The notes under the pieces: model-generated
Seen by the model: the letters and a program-made list of their open reading frames with translations, nothing else
The model's database searches: none
What the model was told of the DNA's origin: nothing
Source of the DNA: Gambelia wislizenii
Lineage: Eukaryota > Chordata > Lepidosauria > Squamata > Crotaphytidae
Assembly: GCA_030847615.1 (NCBI GenBank)
Contig: JAUMIR010000004.1
Location: 97,788,001-97,852,000 of the forward strand
Length of the DNA stretch: 64,000 nucleotides
Direction of reading: 5' to 3'
Made by a program: the position numbers and the translations under genes
Shown here: one piece after another, positions 35,414-47,598 of the stretch
How the letters are laid out: each line of letters begins with the position of its first letter
How positions within the stretch are numbered: the stretch's first letter is position 1

Positions 35414-35567
35414 TTCACACAGTTGGGTTATTCCTGCGCCTGTGCAGAGCTTCGGAAACTTCTAGAATCGCTAGGCAGAATGTGCTTTGATACATTTTTG
35501 GCGGTAACTCCGCCCATCCTAACGGTCGCTTATAAGGGCTCCCCGCTTAAAATCCCCTCAGTTCCTT
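35414..35567 (+). repeat. DIRS inverted terminal repeat, left
   Basis: Runs from ACACAGTTGGGTTATTCC through TTCTAGAATCGCTAGGCAG and TTGGCGGTAACTCCGCCCA to AAAATCCCCTCAGTTCCTT. The reverse complement recurs at 41431-41585 with few changes. A 50-base outer extension (35364-35413) is unique to this side and reappears inverted in the internal complementary region. Confidence 0.87.
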
Positions 35568-35656
35568 GAATGATGCCACAATTTGCAGCATCAGGAACAT
35601 TAAGCATGTTGAAATGATGTAATAGGATATAGAGGGGAGGATGGGCGGGTCTGTGT

Positions 35657-35747
35657 GAATTCACAGAAGACCACTCGAAGATCTATGGTTACAGGTAAGC
35701 AACCTGTCCATCTTCTTCATGGTCTCTGTGAATCACACAGTTGGGTG
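35657..35747. repeat. DIRS internal complementary region
   Basis: First half (AAGACCACTCGAAGATCTAT, GTTACAGGTAAGCAACC) is the reverse complement of the left outer end 35364-35420. Second half (CATCTTCTTCATGGTCTCTG, AATCACACAGTTGGG) is the reverse complement of the right end 41571-41607. The two halves meet at CCTGTCC/ATCTTC, the predicted circle junction used during DIRS replication. Confidence 0.87.
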
Positions 35748-35855
35748 TAGACTGGCAAGCTTCACTTCAGGAGGTGGGTATGTCCTACACGCATGTACCA
35801 TACACATTAACCATTTGAGAATAAAACAGTAAAAGCACAATACTAGTAAAAATGA

Positions 35856-37826
35856 TCAAAGCAAATATAACGACAGTGACTTGGCCACATGGAAACTCAC
35901 TCGTTGTATAGAAGATAACAACACAGCCTTCCCAAAGGCAGCCTCGTTCCTAGAACGAGAATCAAGTCTGTAATGAGAAATAAAAGTCAAAGGTGATGAC
36001 CAGGTTGCAGCTCTGCAAATGTCCTCTAGAGGCACTCCTGAGAGAAAAGCAGTCGAAGTGGAGACAGCTCTCGTAGAGTGTCCTCGAATCCGAGAAGGCA
36101 GAGGTTTCTTTGCCAGTTCATAGCAGAGAGCGATGGTCGAAGTCACCCACTTCGACAGTCTCTGTGAAGAAATGGGCTCTCCCAGTTTCGATTCAGCATA
36201 AGACACAAACAGTTTGGGTGACTATCTGTGGGACGTAGTCCATTGAACGTAGAAAGCCAGAGCCCTTCTAACATCCATAAGATGAAGGGTGCGTTCAAAG
36301 TCATCCTTCGGATCCTGCATCAACGCAGGGAGAGTGATGGACTAATTAAGATGAAAGCTGGAGATCACCTTCGGTAGGAAGGAGATGTCGGGATGGAGAA
36401 CCACCTTGTGCTTGTGGAAAGCAGTGTAAGGGGGATCGGACCTCAAGGCACAGAGCTCACCAGCCCGACGCGCTGAAGTGATGGCCACGAGGAACGCAGT
36501 TTTTCAGGAGAGCAGTCGGAGATCAGTGGTAGCCAGGGGTTCAAATGGGCGGTGGACCAGCTGTGACAGAACCAGTTCGAGGCTCCAGGCCGGTGTCAGT
36601 TCAGTCACCGGGGGGTGAAGGTTCGCAAAGCCTTTCAAAAATTTCTTCACCGTGGGATCCATAAAGGGCGAGGGAAGGCCACTCGCCTGGAACTCAGTGG
36701 AGATGGCCGCCAAGTAGCACCGGATCGAAGAGAGCAATAGACCTGCAGAAGACAGCTGCAGAAGAAATTCCAGGACCATCGGAATGGAGAATTGGTCAAG
36801 GGATGAGTCCCGGGATGCCAGAAATGCTTCATATTTCTTCCACTTATATTGGTACGATTTCCGGGTGGAAGGCCTCCTTGCCACATCGATGACGGCTTGG
36901 ACGTCTGGGTGTAGAGATGCAGGTTGCCTCAGCACTGAGGACGAACCCGAGAGACCTGAACCTGAAGGGAGAGTTACAGGGTCAACCTCCAGGCTGTCAG
37001 ACATAGAGTGTCCAGGTCGGGATGTCTGACTTTGCCACCCTGAATGGTGAGCAGATCTGGACGGGATGGAAGGCGGATGAAACGCCGGTCCGGCAAGTGG
37101 AGTAGAGTTGCAAACCACAGCTGTCGAGGCCACCATGGGGTGATGAGGATGGCGTTCGCTCTGTCTCGACAAAGCTTGGTGATCACTCTTGTCAGCAACG
37201 GGAATGGAGGGAACAGGTAGAACAGCGGGCCCGACCACTGAAACAGGAACGCGTCTCCTCTCGATCTCGGAGCTCGCTGCCTCGAGCAAAACTGGGGACA
37301 CTGGGCATTTTCGGGAGATGCAAAAAGATCCACTTGAGGGAATCCCCAGGTTCGAAACAGGTCCAGTGTGACCAAACTGTGGAGCTGCCATTCGTGGATG
37401 GAGAGACTTGAACAGCTGAGTCCGTCGGCAAGAGTGTTCTCTTCCCCTGGCAGATGAATGGATTGGAGAAACACCTTCCTTGCCACGCACCACTCCCATA
37501 TGTCCAGCGTGAGTTGAAGAAGTTGGGGGGACCTCGTACCTCCCTGCTTGTTTAGGTACTACATGACCGACGTGTTGTCCGTCAGTACTAGTATGGTCTT
37601 GCCTCTCACCAGGGATTTGAAGGCCCTCAACGCTTTCTGAACTGCGAGTTGCTCCAGGACGTTGATATGGAAAGCTTGCTCCTCTGTGCTCCAGGAACCC
37701 TGGATTTCGTAGGAGTCGAGATGCGCTCCCCATCCCTGCATCGAAGCGTCCGTCGTTAGAGAGACGTCCGGTTGAGGGAGGTTGAAGGGCATGCCCGACA
37801 AGACATTGTCTGGTATCAGCCACCAA
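35856..37826 (-). pseudogene. DIRS copy 2 tyrosine recombinase ORF
   Basis: This frame overlaps RNase H in a shifted phase, as in other DIRS elements. The recombinase proper starts near 36910 (RRPSTRKSYQYKWKKYEAFL, SSIRCYLAAISTEFQASGL). After a stop at 36504 and others, the same frame resumes at 36206 with the catalytic C-terminus: GHSTRAVSTSTAFLSGVPLE supplies the His and Arg, and ATWSSPLTFISHYRL the nucleophilic Tyr. The first 300 codons of the open frame are probably only overlap with RNase H. Confidence 0.77.
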
Positions 37827-38731
37827 TCCAGTGACCTTTGAACCGCTCTCGGCATCGTGAGCATCTTGTTTGGAGAATCGTGAAGAGGGTTGAACACTTG
37901 CAGGATCCAGTGCTGGAGAGGACGGAACCAGAGTCTGGCAAGCCGAGTCACATAAGTCGTAGCTGCCATATGGCCGAGAAGCACTTGGATTGAGTGTGCC
38001 GGAAGCCTTCGGGATCGACGGCAGGTATGGATCAGGGAACGCAGGTTGTCAGAGCGGTCCTGAGGCAAGTAAGCCGCTGCGGTTAAAGAGTTCAAACATG
38101 CACCAATGAACTGAATCACCTGCGACGGCATGAGTTGAGACTTCTCGATGTTGACAACAAGTCCCAGGTAGTCTAAGACATCTAAGGTGAGGCCAATATT
38201 GAGTTCAAGCTGACGCCGAGTCTGCGCAACAATCAGCCAGTCGTCGATGTAAGGAAAGATCTCTATTCCCTGCTGCTGAAGAAAAGCCGCCACTACTGCC
38301 ATGCACTTCGTAAAGACACGAGGAGCGGTAGAGAGGCCGAAGGGGAGAACTCTGAACTGGAAGGCTTCGGTCCCAACTTGAAACGCAAGGAACCACCTGT
38401 GGGCTGGGTGGATCCCGATGTGAAAATAGGTGTCCTTCAGGTCTATGGATGCGAACCAGTCGTCCAGCCTCAGAAGAGGAAGGATCGAAGCCAAAGTAAC
38501 CATCCTGAACTTTTTTGGCGTTATGTACTTGTTCACCCCGCAGAGGTCGAGGATCGGACGCAGCCCGCCGTCCTTCTTGGTGACCAGAAAGTACCTCGAG
38601 AAGAAGCAGAGGTGATGGAAGTTGGGGCCGACAGGTTCGATGGCCCCCTTCTGCAGCAAAGTCTCCACCTCCTCAAGGAAGGGAGGGGAGGACGGTGTTG
38701 ATCGAACCCGTCCCATCGGGGGCAGTGTCAA
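36974..38731 (-). pseudogene. DIRS copy 2 reverse transcriptase and RNase H
   Basis: A 390-codon frame with GGLRPILDLCGVNKYI, FASIDLKDTYFHIGIHPAH, VLPFGLSTAPRVFTK, catalytic YIDD at residues 161-164, and the RNase H start (VSLTTDASMQGWGAHL, VLTDNTSVM). A single TAG (37559-37561) interrupts RNase H; the same frame continues with HLPGEENTLADGLS and a DIRS-specific C-terminal part down to 36974. The start Met is arbitrary because the true ORF probably begins upstream. Confidence 0.87.
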
Positions 38732-38919
38732 ACTCTATCCAATAGCCTGTTCGGACGATTTGGAGCACCCATCGATCTGACGTTATGGAAGACCAGGCGT
38801 CTTGGTAGTTGGACAGTCGATCCCCGAAGAGAGGAGTCTAGGGAGACAGAGAGATCATCAACTAGGAGGGGTTAGAATTTCTTTCGACCCTGATCCCTAG
38901 GTCTTTGTCTGGGTTGTTG

Positions 38920-41205
38920 TCAGTGCCTGGAGCCCGAGCCCTGGCTCCTCACCGAAGAGGCCAGAGGTGTGGAAGGAGCATAACGGGAGCACCGGTAAGC
39001 TTGGCCAAAGTACCCCCGCCGGGATTGTTGGTTATAGGGTGGAGCCTGCCAGGGATACCTCCCTCTGGGCCAGTATTGGTAGGTGGAGGTGGAGCCCATA
39101 CCATACTTCCTGGCCATGGATCTCATCTTTTGCGTGAATTCAAGCTTGTCATCGGTAGAACCGTTGAAAAAGCCCGATTCGTCAAAAGGAAGGTCTTCAA
39201 TAGTGGCTGACACTTGGGGTGTGAGGCTGGAAGAACGTAGACATGCATGCCGTCTTAGGGCTATCGAGCCACCAATGGCTTTTGCCACGCAGTCTGCCAC
39301 ATGTCTGGCTGAATTCATTTGAAGACCCGCAAGAGACTGTGCCTCAGATTGGATGGCCTCTGCCATCCTGCACCGTTCTTCAGGAAGGTCTTTAATCAGG
39401 AGGTTCATTGTCTCCCACAACACTTGCTGGTATGCTCCCATGCACGCTGAATAATTAGCGACACGGAAGCTCAAGCCAGCTGCCGAATACATCTTTTTGC
39501 CCACGATGTCAAGCTTTCTACCCTCTGGGTCCGGAGGGGAAGACAAGGGCTGGCGTTGCTTCCTATTTTGGGCTACTTCCACAACTACCGAGTTCGGTTT
39601 CGGGTGGCTCTGCAACCAATCAACGTGATCTCCACCAACTCAGTACAGCCTGTCAATTTTTTTGGATGTGGATTGGATTGATGAAGGGTTTTCCCAGGAC
39701 CCTTGTGCCAATTTCAACAATGAAGGTAATACCGGGATGGTAGCAGACGGCGGTGCTTTGGATTGTATCCTCTGAAAGATAGGATCTACAGGGTCAGTCG
39801 GTTGATTCTCAACTTTTAGATCTAAAGCGTGCGACATCCTCACCATCTGCTCCCCGAAGGCTCGGACGTCGTCGGTCGGGGAAGTGGAATCGTCGTCCAT
39901 GAGCTCTGACTTAGGAGAAGGCAGATAGGGTCTATAGAGATCCCAGGAAACAGCTGAATCAGATGAAGATGCATCCGGCGATCGGCTTGTAGGCCGTGTA
40001 GGCGTGGGGGAGCGAGGCTGTGGAGTTGGAGGGGTTCGTGGTAGAGGTCGGTGCTCGAGCGGCGAAACCTGAACAGTAGCATCCCGTTGTGAAGCAACAT
40101 CCAAAATCACGGGTGAGTGGGAACGAGGTCTCGGGAGTGAAGGTTGTGACACCTCAATAAGATCTCCTCTGGGGTTGAAGATTTGTGACCCCGATGGGGA
40201 ACCCAGCTGGGTTCTACAAATGGAACGGGACAAATCATAGGCCGAATAAGCTGAAACATCTTCCCTGATGGAGGGGACGTGGCTCCGAGGCAGGTCCTCG
40301 GTTTCGACAATGTCCACCTCGACATCTGAAGAATGACGTCGAAGGAGTTGGTCCCATGACACAACCAGAGCTGGTGACAATTCTACATGCTTCGCAACAT
40401 CCAAGGCAGGGGAAAGCTCGACAGTCACAACATCCAAAGATCTAGGTGGGGTTCATGAATGACGGGTCCCCACATCCGGAGTGGACTGTGGTGGAGGATG
40501 GAGGAACTTATTATCAGATCCCTTTGATTCCCGGGGAGGGACTTGTGGGACAGCACTCTCCATTGGCTTGGCCTTTTTATCTTTATCCTTTTTGCCCTCA
40601 GAGTGTTTGGAGGGATGTTTCTCCTTCTTCTTTTTCTTTGCCGGCTCTGAGGAAGAAGCAGTGGCAGTGGATGGAATTGCCTCAGAGGAAGAAGGCTCCT
40701 TTTCCCCCATAGCCTGTTTGGAGGTCGATGGGGTTGGTTCCTGCACCATCGCCGAACGGTCTCGAGTCGAATCCGAGGATACACGTCGATGTGAAGAGTG
40801 AAGAGCCTCGGGATCCGATGCGGTGGAGCGACGCCTAGACGGACTCCGGGACTGACGGCGTTTCTGTCCAGAGGACGGCGGAGATTGAGAACGTTCACAG
40901 CCTCGAGACTCCGATGGAGGAGCTGAAGAAGTCGGTGGTGCGGCCAGGAGCAAGGCCTTTTCATACAGGAAAGATTTAAGGCGTGAGAGCCTATGTTTCC
41001 TGACTTGCGGGGTAAATGCCTTACAATGGACGCATGTGTCGACATTGTGAGATTCTCCCAGGCAAATCAAACAGCGGGAATGGCCATCCGCACTAGGGAG
41101 TTTAGCTTGGCATATCACGCACCATTTAAATGCTCCTTTAGTAGACATCACAATCACAATACCACAGAAGTCATCAAGGACAGAATCGTTGTCAGGCCAG
41201 TCCAA
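38920..41205 (-). pseudogene. DIRS copy 2 gag-like ORF1
   Basis: One reading frame of about 760 codons, broken by a TGA at 40453-40455 and a stop at 39640-39642. The N-terminus has a Cys-rich zinc-binding segment (CVICQAKLP, CLICLGESH, CVHCKAF), then long Ser/Arg/Lys-rich regions, then a conserved C-terminal domain (GLSFRVANYSACMGAYQQVL, AKAIGGSIALRRHACLR). The role is presumed nucleic-acid packaging. The same C-terminal domain is present in copy 1. Confidence 0.72.
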
Positions 41206-41430
41206 GGTCAGTAACAGAGATCAGAGGTAGCGACAAGCCAAGGGAGCGAGCAGAAATCGTAGTCAAAAGCCAGAAGAAGTGAATCAAACGCCAGAAAATC
41301 AGAGTCAGACACCAAAACCGTGGGGAGTAGCGAAAATTGTCATCAAAAGTCAAAGCCAAGTCAAAACCAGTCAAATCTCTAAAATACCTAGCGCACAGAA
41401 GTTCCTTAAGCTGCTAACGCGGCAGAAAGA

Positions 41431-41585
41431 AAGGAAGTGAGGGGATTTTAGGCGGGAAGCCCTTATAAGGGACAGTTAGGATGGGCGGAGTTACCGCCAA
41501 AAATGTATCAAAGCACATTCTGCCTAGCGATTCTAGAAGTTTCTGAAGCTCTGTGCAGGCTCAGGAGTAACCCAACTGTGTGATT
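41431..41585 (-). repeat. DIRS inverted terminal repeat, right
   Basis: Reverse complement of the left repeat, from AAGGAAGTGAGGGGATTTTA to CCCAACTGTGTGATTC, followed by the outer end ATAGAGACCACGAAGAAGAT. Confidence 0.87.
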
Positions 41586-42074
41586 CATAGAGACCACGAA
41601 GAAGATGAGGTTTCTGCCAAGCTACCCAGCTCTAGAAGATTCCAAGTGAGGTCTCTGTGCAGGTGCAAAACCCATTTGTGAGAGGCACAAAGACCATAAA
41701 GAAACGTGAGTTTGACAGCAGGAAGGCAAAAGAGTCAGTAGGACACAGCATCTGGCTGGGGAATTCCTTACCTGTATTATGCTTACCTGAAATTTGTGAT
41801 AAGGACTGAATAGCCCATGAAGGAAATAAGGATTCACACCTGCGTGTAATTAAGAATCTTTGACCTTGCGTGCAGGAAGCATGGAGCTCAATAAAGTGTA
41901 ATTGCACAACAGCATGGACTAGTTGTCATCTGAAGCCATGGATCGAGCAGCTATGCTGGGGAGGTGGGGCCCTCAGGGTGTACTTCTCCATGACAAATAG
42001 ATATTCCCATGTAGACTATATATTTTGACATTTGCATTGTGGTTTCAAACTATGGTGGATGGAAACAGTTACTC

Positions 42075-42498
42075 CAGTGGTTCTTAACCTGTGGCTTGCA
42101 GACCCCCAGCGGGCTGCAATGTTCTCACAGGGGGTCCTTGAAGGCTGCTCAGCCCACATGACAGGAGCAGAGACAAGGCTGGCTGGCTTGGCCTGTGCAT
42201 TGCTCTTCAATACACTCCAGCCACAAATTTGCAGGAAGAAGCAGGAGAAAAATATTTCCTTCCCTCTACTGCCTCTGAGGGAAAGGTTAATGGATGGTGT
42301 AATTGTTTTATTATTGTTGCTGTTTGTTGTTATTATGGTGTAATTGTATTATTGTTGCTGCTGCTGTTGTTTGTTGTTATTAGATATTATTGTTATTGTT
42401 GTTCTTAAGGTTTTAAATCTGATGGTGTAATTTGTTGACCATGGCAACAGAAGATATTTAAAGAAAATCCCTGGTAAAGAAAAGGTTGAGAGCCACTG
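42075..42498. mobile_element. hAT (Charlie-like) element with perfect target duplication
   Basis: Ends CAGTGGTTCTTAACCTGTGG and GGTTGAGAGCCACTG are inverted repeats. Flanks are AGTTACTC on both sides (42067-42074 and 42499-42506), an exact 8-bp duplication. Inverted relative of 9269-9617; contains a (TTA/TTG)-rich interior. Confidence 0.93.
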
Positions 42499-42506
42499 AG
42501 TTACTC

Positions 42507-44404
42507 CATCACAGTCTCAGATCATACTCCAGTAGTAAAAAAATTAAAATAAAAAAAAACCAGTTTTACTTTCCAGGAAAACACTGTGGGCTAATTCTAC
42601 TAAATAGGCAAAGCACGATAGAGAGCTTAAAATGCCATTAAGCAATACTTTTATTTTGACTTCAATGGAAAGAACAGGGTGTCTTTTGCAACAGCACTAA
42701 AATTTTTAATTTGTGGGTCCTGTTTTCAGCATGTTTTGAACATGTATTTTTAAAGGCATAAATCTGGTATTTAATTTAATTATCATTAAATTAAAGGAAG
42801 ATCATAAGAAGGTATATAATAAAAGGCTTCATAGGGAACTGTAGTAGAGCAAAGTGGAAATAAAGTAGTAGAAAGAAGGAGAGGTACTATTGCAATACAG
42901 TAAGTAAATGAAAAATATTATGAATTTATTAAGTGAAACTCACAATTATGTGACAACAAATTCAAAGGAAAAATATTTTAAAATAACCTTTTTTATCAGA
43001 TATTGTAAAAGAAAATCAATTTAATAGGACTGGAAAAATAGCTTTGCATGACTGCTGAGTTTTATTTACTCTTTACACCTCACACAACTATAACGTGCAC
43101 CTCCTGCAAGCTCCCTTCTCTTGTCAGCTCAACTAGGAGGATGTTAGACAACAGGGTGCTTGGTACATCAACAGAGTTCCAATCCTATCTCAAGTTCCCA
43201 CCATGAGGTACTAACATTCAGAACTGATGGTTGGATAGGGTACCTGAACAGGAAAATTGAATCCCTACAAACTGGGGTGGGCAAAGTGTGGCCTTCCAAA
43301 GTTGTTGGATTGTATTTCCCATCAGCTGCAGCAAACAGACTAGTAGTGAGAAATGCTGGCAGTTGCAATCCAACATCTGCATGGCTGCAATTAACCCACT
43401 TCTGCAATAAACCAAGGCATTCCCCATCTAGCCCACTAACTGAGGTTGGTGCTAGATAAGAAAACTGGACAGATTTAGAACAAGTAAAAGGTCAAGTGTT
43501 TCTGTAGCATTTTTTTAAACATATGAGAATGGGAGCGTGTTAGTTCCCCTCATTATTGCTTTGTTTGTATGAAAGTAATGTGTAGTCAGAGGAAAGCACC
43601 CTTTACCCATACAAGCTCTCTGTGTCAGCAAGAAATCAGAGTTCTTGCTCACGGGTAGAAGAGGCTCTCCTCTTCTGACTTGCTTTTTACATGTCACCAA
43701 CAGGAGTTAGGGCTATCACTCTCTTTGCCTCATGCGCTTAAACAACATGCTGCTTAAACAACATGCTTCAAGAACACCTGAATTAGGCTTAACGCCTTAC
43801 TCTCTATACAGCTTGTATGCTGTATTCTCCTCTTCTACAGCCAGGTTTGGGCAGCACAGGTCAAGTCAGCATGTTCTCCGACAATTAAGCTGGAAATAAG
43901 ATGCCCCTTCTCATTAGTCAACCTGAATTCATCCACAACATTGTCAGATTAGTTGTAACTGCAGAAAAGCCAAAGTTACTGAAGTTGGGAACTGAAACAG
44001 AAGAGGAAAGATTGCATATATTCTCAGTGGCCTTCCAACCATTCATTGTTGGTGTCTCCCATGACCAGACCCTCTGCCCTCTATATTTATGATGCTGCTC
44101 AATGTAACAGGCCTCAATCAGCTTCAAGGTCCAAAAAACATTTCAAAAAATCAAACTATTTTCAAAAATCAAACTAATGTAAACAAGACAACAGACCTCT
44201 GTCCTATTCCATTAACAGCTTTTCAACCACTGTTACCACCATATTTGGCCACATCTCCAAATATACATTTATCTGTCCTCATGTCTTAGCTGGGGTCCCC
44301 TGTACTTATATTTGTGCCTTGTAATTGTGATCCAAAAGGAAAATCCCGCTTGGCTTTCCATTTTTGGTGGTATTCTGCTGGTGGCAACCCATCACCCATA
44401 TAAA
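42507..44404. other. Intergenic, with one MITE-like block
   Basis: AT-rich. A block at 43265-43415 (GTGTGGCCTTCCAAAGTTGT, ATTTCCCATCAGCTGCAG, GTTGCAATCCAACATCTG) is a decayed palindromic MITE of a type common in reptiles. No gene recognised. Confidence 0.4.
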
Positions 44405-44860
44405 ATAAATCCTTAAACAAATGAATGTACAAGTGGAGGAGTGGTATAAAGAAGTTTGGAAGATGGCAATAAATGATAAGTTAACATGTAGAATTAAAGT
44501 AAGAAGAGGAAGTTGGAAAGAAAGTGACTTTGATAAAATTTGGAAAGTATTTGTTAAAAAAGTATTACAGACAAAAGATGGGAGGTTACGAGAAGAAATG
44601 AGATTCTGGAAAGATTAGGTAAGGGATAATGGCTCCGGTGAAGGGGAGCACTGAGTTGGGGGGGGTAGGGGAATTAATATTTTTGAATAGAATTATAGTA
44701 AAGAATCTATGTTAACTTTTGAAATTAGTTAATAGAAAAATTGCGATGTTTATAGTAATTTTATGTGTTATACTAACTAAGTATTGATTGGATAATATAA
44801 TGTATGATTATAAAATTAATAAAAATATATTAAAAAATATATAATAAATCCTTAAATCAG
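44405..44860 (+). mobile_element. L1 LINE 3' fragment
   Basis: A 65-codon frame (VEEWYKEVWKMAINDKLTCR, DFDKIWKVFVKKVL) resembles the L1 ORF2 C-terminus, followed by a 3' UTR and an AATAAAAATATATTAAAA-type tail. Confidence 0.57.
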
Positions 44861-46184
44861 AGTGGGGAAATTGAGAGTTGTGTCCAAAACTTTGGACATT
44901 CAGTCTCCAAAACTTTGTGTGTCCCCCCCCAACACCCCAACATTTTTGGGAAAAGCTTTTGAGTTTTCCTCCTCAAACATCCCCTAGAAGACATGGAGTG
45001 CAACTTTGCCATGTTTTTGGCCTCTTGGGCATTTAAGGCCTAGGTGGAGCCTTTTAAAATAATGAAATTAAGCAGAAGCTGATTTTCAGGTCACTTCCTT
45101 TTTAAAACAAGGCATTTCTTGTGCCTAAAAAATGACCAGGAGTGGAGGGATTCAAGTGGGTATGTGTGGTCCTCCAAGGTCTCATGGGGCTCAGTGCAGC
45201 CCCCCCCATCCCTGACAATTGTCCATCCCTGCCCTAAATGAAGATTGGCTTCACCCTACAGTCTGACAGGCTACTCTATGACGACTCTGTTCTGCTGATA
45301 ATCTCAGCTGGATTCTGTGTTTAGAAACTGGTGCTAGCTTTCTAAATATTTTTTTTAATTACAGTGAGCACATCTTTCATCACTATAGCAATCTCTGTCC
45401 CCAAAAGTTTGGACAAAGTCTTGATCCCTTGAGTTGCCATGCTTGATTTACAATTTGCAAATGGAGTTGTAAACTAAAGCCACTACTTCAGTCAACTTCA
45501 AATATATGTACTGTGAAATATGAATACTAAATTGGGCTAGTGGTTCTGTTATTCTCTATATCTGTGCACTGAATACATTGCTTCCATCTATGTTATGGGT
45601 CTGCAGCTTCTGGACATAAAAGGACTGCATTCTTCCCCCACTACTACAGGGGGCCACAACTTGTTGCTGTCACCAGAACTTCCTTTGTAAACACGGAGAG
45701 AGCACACCTCATTTTAAAGCAAAATTTCATTTCAAGGAAGCTTTGGGGGTAGGGGTTGAATTTCCAGAAAATTAGGGGAGGGAGTATCACTATAAAACTA
45801 CCCCAAAATTTAGCAGGTTATTCAGTGGCCATGGGACAGTGGAAGCTACAAAAGTGTTGGGCCCTCCTAATCTATGTGGTCTCTGTGTCTATATAGTAGA
45901 AATTAATGAGCCTCCTCAATAAACACAACAGGCCCATTAAACTTGACTCCCTTTAAAGTCAGGATATATGTTGTGAAAGATCCAGAATCCCCTTCTGTCA
46001 TCACTACTCACCTACTCACATAAAAACTGTTCATTGGGACGCTTTTGCCATTGAATTTCAGAGGTCCAGTAACAAGGTATAGAAAATAAGCAGTATATTT
46101 GGAAGTTGAACTATTTTCAGCCCAAATCAAAGAACAAGTCATTAACATACTGAGTGACAGTAATTATGCACCAGTTTTGGTTGA
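44861..46184. other. 3' flank of the calreticulin gene
   Basis: Presumed 3' UTR and downstream DNA of the minus-strand gene. ATTAAA on the minus strand at 45359-45354, about 830 bases after the stop, is a possible poly(A) signal; no canonical AATAAA was noticed closer. Confidence 0.35.
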
Positions 46185-46316
46185 TTAGAGTTCATCTTTA
46201 ACATTGAGATCTTTCCCCTTCTTTTCTTTCTTGGCCTCTTTTCCCTTTGATTCCTGTTTTTCATTAATTTTGTTATACACAACATCTTGTCTCTCTCTTC
46301 TCTTCCATTCTCTCTC
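46185..46316 (-). CDS. CALR3: Calreticulin terminal exon with KDEL
   Basis: On the minus strand an AATAAACAG acceptor, with a TTCTAAT branch-like site, is followed by 43 codons in phase 0 and a TAA (46187-46185). The peptide begins [13 protein letters not shown], continues with Lys-rich [10 protein letters not shown] and ends VKDEL, the ER retrieval signal. Phase, position, strand and the retrieval signal agree with the calreticulin last exon. The tail is basic, so high-capacity calcium buffering is unlikely. The polypyrimidine tract is weak, which lowers certainty slightly. Confidence 0.85.
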   Translation of the reverse strand, partial: EREWKRRERQDVVYNKINEKQESKGKEAKKEKKGKDLNVKDEL

Positions 46317-47559
46317 CTGTTTATTAGAACAAATTATATGGAATAAACAGACTTAAACTTGTAACAATTGGTGGTCACATTCTGTCAGTATATGCAACAT
46401 TTGTCTCCCTTTAACAATGCATATTTTCAGAGTGAATATTTTAGCAAAACTGAAATCTTATCATCTCCATCTCACTTCATATTGATAATAATACAGAAGT
46501 TACAGAATAACTGCCATGATTCATTTATCAGCTATGGCATGCAATTTGAGTGAAGTATTACATGTAAATATACAGTGGGCTTGCTGTATCTGCAGGCCCA
46601 CAATCCATGGATTCAACCCACTGCGGATTCAAATGTACTCAATACTTTCAGTCTGTGGGGGGGAGAATGCCATCCACCCGCTTCTGCTTTCGTGGCAGTG
46701 GTGTTCCTTCACAAGGCAGAAATGGGCGGCTGGCAGGGCTGGCCACTGTCTCCACTGCTGCCTGATGCTATTCTTAAGTGAACATATTCACAGTCTCTCT
46801 TCAAGCCTTGTGAGCAAATGTATTCATTCTGTGAGGCTTGCGGAGAGACAGCGAACATGTTCACTTAAAACTGACAAAAGGCAGCAGTGGAGGCAGAATT
46901 TTTCCCTAGCCACTCTCTGCAAAGACTCTTTCACATGTGTGCACTGTTTGGGGATCGGCTGCCTGACTAATCAGCAAGCAGGGGCTCCCCAGGACTAGTC
47001 ACCTGCTGTGCACAGCCGAGCTTGGAACATGGAAGAGCTAGCCGGAGCATGCTGATCTCCACAGCACTCCTGGCCCAGCCCTGCAGGAGGGAGTGTGCCA
47101 AAAGCACCCACCCACTACTAGCAACAGTAGGAGCAGTGTGGAGTTTGTGCAAACTGGTGAGAGCCTTAACAACATGAGTCCATAGGAACAGCTCTCGTCT
47201 TGCCCCTGCATGCTTTGTGACAATGGCAATGGAAGAAGTGCCTTGCTGTCACTTGGCTGGAGAAGAGGATAAAGCACAGCATATGAGCTGGATGCCCAAG
47301 AAATGCACAGCAGTGGAACTATGCTCTTGTTTATTTTCCAGCTAAGTGGCAGCGAGGCATATCTTCCACTGCTGCCACTTACAAAGCATGCAGGGGTGAG
47401 ATTTGAGGGCAGTTTATACATACCAGAATTGCCAAGGCTCTCACCAGTTTGTATGAACTCTGCACTGCTGCTGCTGCTAGTGGTGGATAGGTGAGCGAGT
47501 GCTTCAGGCATACTGCCCCCCTGCAAGGCCAGGCTGAGGTGGACATCAGCATGCTCTGG

Positions 47560-47598
<39 letters not shown>

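Larger units (their letters stand above)
35364..41608 (-). mobile_element. DIRS-type retrotransposon, copy 2 (structurally complete)
   Basis: A 6.2-kb element with all DIRS hallmarks: inverted terminal repeats (35414-35567 and 41431-41585), an internal complementary region (35657-35747) matching both outer ends, and gag, reverse transcriptase-RNase H and tyrosine recombinase in minus-strand order. DIRS elements use a tyrosine recombinase instead of an integrase and make no target duplication; none is seen. In-frame stops in gag, RT and the recombinase make it inactive, yet long frames remain, so it is younger than copy 1. Confidence 0.92.

Noticed and set aside
36504..37826. First 300 codons of the 440-codon minus frame as a separate protein
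   Set aside because: They overlap RNase H in a shifted frame and have biased composition. Only the recombinase part after about residue 300 shows family motifs.
47038..47526. 162-codon minus frame in the foldback element
   Set aside because: It lies across the palindrome centre, where both strands carry similar sequence; no domain.
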